A DNA stretch of 64,000 bases. Origin: Thermanaerothrix sp034436175 (lineage in GTDB: Bacteria; Chloroflexota; Anaerolineae; Anaerolineales; Anaerolineaceae). The notes below the pieces were generated by a model. That model searched no databases. It saw only the letters and a list, made by a program, of their open reading frames with translations, and was not told the DNA's origin. Positions 61,271 to 64,000 of this stretch are shown here, piece by piece; positions within the stretch are counted from its first letter, which is position 1, and each line of letters begins with the position of its first letter. The stretch is from contig CAYRUO010000004.1 in assembly GCA_964427505.1 (NCBI GenBank), positions 1-64,000 of the forward strand. Reading direction: 5' to 3'. Both the position numbers and the translations under genes were made by a program.

Positions 61271-62233
61271 CTATGGTTCCCACTGAAAATGGATCAGCGC
61301 AAAAAGGTAGGGTTTGCCCTCCACATATTCCACCCCCACCAACCAGATGCGCCAATCCAAATCCACGCCCGGCGTTCCGGGTTTGAAAATTTTATAAACG
61401 TTGATGTTGCGATAACGCGCCGGCCAGGTATAATTCTCCGCCACGCCGCCAACGGTACGGTCGTTACAGCGGATCTCATGCGGGTTTTGGATCGCATCGC
61501 GCAAGGCCGGTAGAACAACTTCCTGGAACGACCCGCGCGTGTCCTCTCCGCTGGCCGGATGGGCGCCCCAATTATGGACATAGGTGCTGCTGAAAACCCA
61601 CCGCGCATGTGCCGCATCATAGTTGATAGCACGACCACTGCGCCAGAGCCAGATATCCACCCCATGGACGGGACTAACCAGCGTAGCCAACAGGCGTCCA
61701 TCGGCTTGACGGATCGCCTGCTCAAACCGTTCAATCAGGCCCGCGGTCTCGGCATTACAAAACGCCTCTGCCGGCACATACTGGGTCAAGTAGTTTCCGT
61801 TGACCCAACCGCGTAACGGCGTTTCCGACAGCCACTCTATCTCGACCCAAGAGATGGCTTGCACCTGGGCTTTCTGGCTGGTCAAACGTATCTGGGTCGC
61901 GTCATAAGGTAGGGTGCCGACCACATCGTAGTTCACCCCCGGTCCAGAATGAACGCTCAACCCCTCGTCAGGCTCCACCCCTACTACGGCATAGGTGTAC
62001 AAACCTTCTGTTGTGGGCGTTGGCATAGGCAACGTTGCGCTAGGTGTCGTAGATGGAATGGGCACCGTTGTGGGTGTGACCATTGGAGTAGTAGCCGCAG
62101 GCGTTGGCATCATTGGCGATGTCGGAGTGGGTGCCGATAATGAAGCCGTTGGGGTGGATACAGGCGTACGCTGGCATCCCCCCAGAATCATCCCCGCAAT
62201 CAAACAACCTAGAATAACGTAATGGACTTTCAT
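61271..62233 (-). CDS. SH3-like domain lipoprotein
   Basis: A 320-residue lipoprotein (lipobox LGGC, about Cys20), a long Ser/Thr/Pro linker (about 25-75), and a bacterial SH3-like domain (GLSVHSGPGVNYDVVGTLP... VEIEW... LRGWVNGNYL, about 90-150). The C-terminal domain (about 160-320) has no recognised family, though it includes VSPVHGVDIWLWRSGRAINY. It is likely a cell-wall-associated protein. 31 bases upstream of the glucosidase gene on the same strand. Confidence 0.8.
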   Translation of the reverse strand: MKVHYVILGCLIAGMILGGCQRTPVSTPTASLSAPTPTSPMMPTPAATTPMVTPTTVPIPSTTPSATLPMPTPTTEGLYTYAVVGVEPDEGLSVHSGPGVNYDVVGTLPYDATQIRLTSQKAQVQAISWVEIEWLSETPLRGWVNGNYLTQYVPAEAFCNAETAGLIERFEQAIRQADGRLLATLVSPVHGVDIWLWRSGRAINYDAAHARWVFSSTYVHNWGAHPASGEDTRGSFQEVVLPALRDAIQNPHEIRCNDRTVGGVAENYTWPARYRNINVYKIFKPGTPGVDLDWRIWLVGVEYVEGKPYLFALIHFQWEP

Positions 62234-62289
62234 CCGACCCTCCTCTCAGAAACCATCCCCTGTTCGTATTATAAATAGCAACTCTGCCC

Positions 62290-62318
62290 TTGTCACCCCT
62301 ATGGAGATGTGTTAAAAT
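62290..62318 (+). promoter_or_regulatory. Sigma-70 type promoter for nusA
   Basis: TTGTCA (62290-62295) and TAAAAT (62313-62318) are separated by 17 bases, giving a good housekeeping promoter about 120 bases before the nusA start. Confidence 0.7.
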
Positions 62319-62355
62319 GTAAACCGTCAACGCCGCCACAGAAAGCGCAAGCACT

Positions 62356-62380
62356 GAAAAGTGGGCCAGTCCCACTTTTC
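62356..62380 (+). other. nusA leader hairpin, terminator-like
   Basis: GAAAAGTGGG (62356-62365) pairs perfectly with CCCACTTTTC (62371-62380) around CCAGT. The U-rich 3' arm and its place between promoter and start would suit an attenuator in the nusA leader, but the U-run lies in the stem rather than after it. Confidence 0.5.
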
Positions 62381-62445
62381 TGCTTATAGTACAGTCACTA
62401 TTGACCCTAATCCTGTAATGTGAACTTTTGGGAGAGCGAGCAAGC

Positions 62446-64000
62446 ATGAAGAACGAATTTACCCTGGCCTTCAATGAGGTTCTGGAAGAGAAGCAACTGC
62501 CGAAAGAGGTTATTCTCAAGGCGCTGGAATCGGCAATGGTCTCAGCCTACCGCAAAGCCGTGAACGCTTCCGGTGCTCAGCACATTGAAGCCAAAATTGA
62601 CATTGAGACCGGGAAGGTCACCATCTTGGCCGAGAAGGAAGTGGTGGAGACGGTCCAGGATCCCCACACCGAAGTCTCGCTGGAAGAAGCGCGCAAGATT
62701 GACCCCAACGTGGAGATCGGTCAGACGATCATTGTGGACAGCACCCCCAAAGACTTCGGGCGCGTTGCGGCACAAACGGCGCGGCAGGTTATCCAGCAGC
62801 GGATTCGGGATGCCGAACGCCAAATGCAGCTGGATTACTACCAGAAGCAACTGGGCGAAATCGTCAGCGGCATTGTTCAAGCGGTCACGCCCCAGGGTCT
62901 GACCATCGGGCTGGAACTGCGCGCCGAGGGCACTATGCCGCGTAAAGAGATGATCCCGGGTGAGCGCTTCCGCGTGCATGATCGGGTGCGCGCACTGGTG
63001 GCTGAAGTTAAGGATACACCGCGCGGACCTCAGATCATCCTCTCGCGCACCCATAAGAACTTCCTGCGCCGCTTGCTAGAGACTGAGGTGCCTGAAATCT
63101 ACCACGGCATTGTTGAGATTCGTTCTATCGCCCGCGAGCCCGGTGAGCGCGCCAAGGTCGCCGTTTCCGCCACGCAACCCGGGGTGGATCCGGTCGGTGC
63201 CTGTGTCGGGATTCGCGGCGTGCGCATTCAAGCCATCGTGCGCGAACTCCATGACGAGAAAATTGACGTCATCGAGTGGAACCCGGATCCGGCGGTGTTC
63301 ATCGCCAAAGCCCTCAGCCCGGCACGGGTGACCGGGGTGTACTTGGATGAGAAAAACCCCCAAGGCAAGACGGCGACCGTGGTGGTCCCGGAGGACCAAC
63401 TCAGCCTGGCCATCGGTCGCGACGGTCAAAATGCGCGGCTGGCCGCGCGCTTGACCGGCTGGCGCATTGATATCAAGAGCCTAACCGAAGCCGCTGCCGA
63501 TGCGCTCCACAAACTGCAAAAAGACCCGGCTTATGCCGCGCTGGCCGAGCAATTGGCCGATCAGATTCCGCAAATTACGGATATGTTAGCACGCAAGGCC
63601 GAGGGGCGACCGCTTACCCCCGAAGAATACGACACCTTAAGCCGCTTTGTGGATCGGGTTGAGCGCCGCGTCATTGCGGGTGTAGGGGCACCGGCGACGG
63701 CGGCAAAAACCCTGGCCAGCGATAAACTGGCAGAGATCAAAGCCCAAATTCCGCCGGAAGCCTTTGAAACCAACATCTTGGATAGCGGCCTGCCCGAGCA
63801 TGTGGCTTACATCCTACAAGAGGCCGGTTACACCACAGTAGGCGAAATGGCAGTGCAAATGAAAGTGCGCCCTGAGGAGATCTTCCGCCTCAACGGCATC
63901 GGGCCGCGTGCCATGCAGGAAATTAACAAGCTGATGGCACGCTTAGAAGAGCAAATGCGTCAGGCCGAAGCCGTGGCTGAACCCACTGCCGAACCCGAGA
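62446..64000 (+). CDS. nusA: Transcription termination/antitermination protein NusA, 3' end cut by window edge
   Basis: Starts at ATG 62446 (MKNEFTLAFNEVLEEKQLP) after GGGAGAGCGAGCAAGC and stays open to the window end, about 518 codons. Domain order is the N-terminal RNA polymerase-binding domain, then S1, KH1 (ACVGIRGVRIQAIV) and KH2 (LAIGRDGQNARLAARLTGW). An additional C-terminal helix-hairpin-helix region (FRLNGIGPRAMQEIN) follows, then an acidic tail. NusA modulates pausing, termination and antitermination. No rimP gene precedes it. Confidence 0.97.
   Translation, partial: MKNEFTLAFNEVLEEKQLPKEVILKALESAMVSAYRKAVNASGAQHIEAKIDIETGKVTILAEKEVVETVQDPHTEVSLEEARKIDPNVEIGQTIIVDSTPKDFGRVAAQTARQVIQQRIRDAERQMQLDYYQKQLGEIVSGIVQAVTPQGLTIGLELRAEGTMPRKEMIPGERFRVHDRVRALVAEVKDTPRGPQIILSRTHKNFLRRLLETEVPEIYHGIVEIRSIAREPGERAKVAVSATQPGVDPVGACVGIRGVRIQAIVRELHDEKIDVIEWNPDPAVFIAKALSPARVTGVYLDEKNPQGKTATVVVPEDQLSLAIGRDGQNARLAARLTGWRIDIKSLTEAAADALHKLQKDPAYAALAEQLADQIPQITDMLARKAEGRPLTPEEYDTLSRFVDRVERRVIAGVGAPATAAKTLASDKLAEIKAQIPPEAFETNILDSGLPEHVAYILQEAGYTTVGEMAVQMKVRPEEIFRLNGIGPRAMQEINKLMARLEEQMRQAEAVAEPTAEPE

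Noticed and set aside
1..64000. CRISPR arrays or prophage
   Set aside because: No regularly spaced direct repeats and no phage structural, integrase or lysis genes were seen.

Overview
The window is a compact, gene-dense stretch of a bacterial chromosome. No intergenic gap exceeds about 300 bases; the largest are 55268-55519 and 62234-62445. There are no rRNA or tRNA genes, no CRISPR array and no intact insertion sequence that I can see. Gene content points to a Chloroflexota genome, most likely Anaerolineae-like: many lipoproteins with Pro/Thr-rich linkers carrying LysM, SH3-like or rhodanese domains, a seven-gene Mrp antiporter, AzlCD, MshEN and PAS/GAF histidine kinases, and ArmA/Rmt-type methyltransferases. 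The lineage is an inference.

Layout. 1-6.6 kb (minus): two histidine kinases (one cut by the window edge, the other with an MshEN domain), an amidohydrolase, ParB/ParA, a PfkB-type kinase and a zinc-ribbon membrane protein. 6.7-12.4 kb (plus): a promoter, a PAS-GAF NarL-type kinase and its response regulator, then a DUF1097-like membrane protein, a cupin, a Tm-1-like (UPF0261) protein and a TIM-barrel 'PEP hydrolase' family protein, closed by a strong bidirectional terminator shared with a class II aldolase. 13.5-15.7 kb: thioredoxin and an S9 peptidase. 15.8-21.6 kb (minus): complete mnhABCDEFG. 21.7-24 kb: GH4 glycosidase plus BadF-type sugar kinase. 24.2-26.6 kb: MoxR ATPase plus VWA protein. 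26.6-29.4 kb: aminotransferase, LysM lipoprotein, azlCD.

29.5-36.1 kb is an RNA-modification cluster: RsmI, a queuosine-precursor transporter, RsmE, an RsmF-like m5C methyltransferase, two tandem ArmA/Rmt-type 16S methyltransferases and a divergent tRNA-guanine transglycosylase. The last four form one overlapping operon. By family knowledge, the rRNA enzymes here all modify the 16S decoding centre. 36.2-43.2 kb: orphan urocanate hydratase, two paralogous membrane proteins, a phosphoribosyltransferase, and a glycosyltransferase-WecB-WecC operon. 43.3-50.2 kb: a degenerate receiver fused to an inactive IS200/HUH transposase-like domain, DNA polymerase I, and a large TPR protein.

50.3-54.5 kb holds what I consider the most interesting locus. 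A lipoprotein with four rhodanese domains lies downstream of an 11-haem c-type cytochrome lipoprotein gene. That cytochrome gene contains a single in-frame TGA between its signal-peptide part and the bulk of its haem motifs, followed at a suitable distance by a perfect 6-bp hairpin with a 3-nt GUU loop. This is compatible with selenocysteine insertion. A divergent LysR regulator gene has a palindrome inside its promoter. 54.5-64 kb: a LysM/SdrD-like surface protein, a membrane protein, gyrB, an Ldh2-type dehydrogenase, a GH13 glucosidase, an SH3-like lipoprotein, and nusA (running off the window) with a clear promoter and a leader hairpin.
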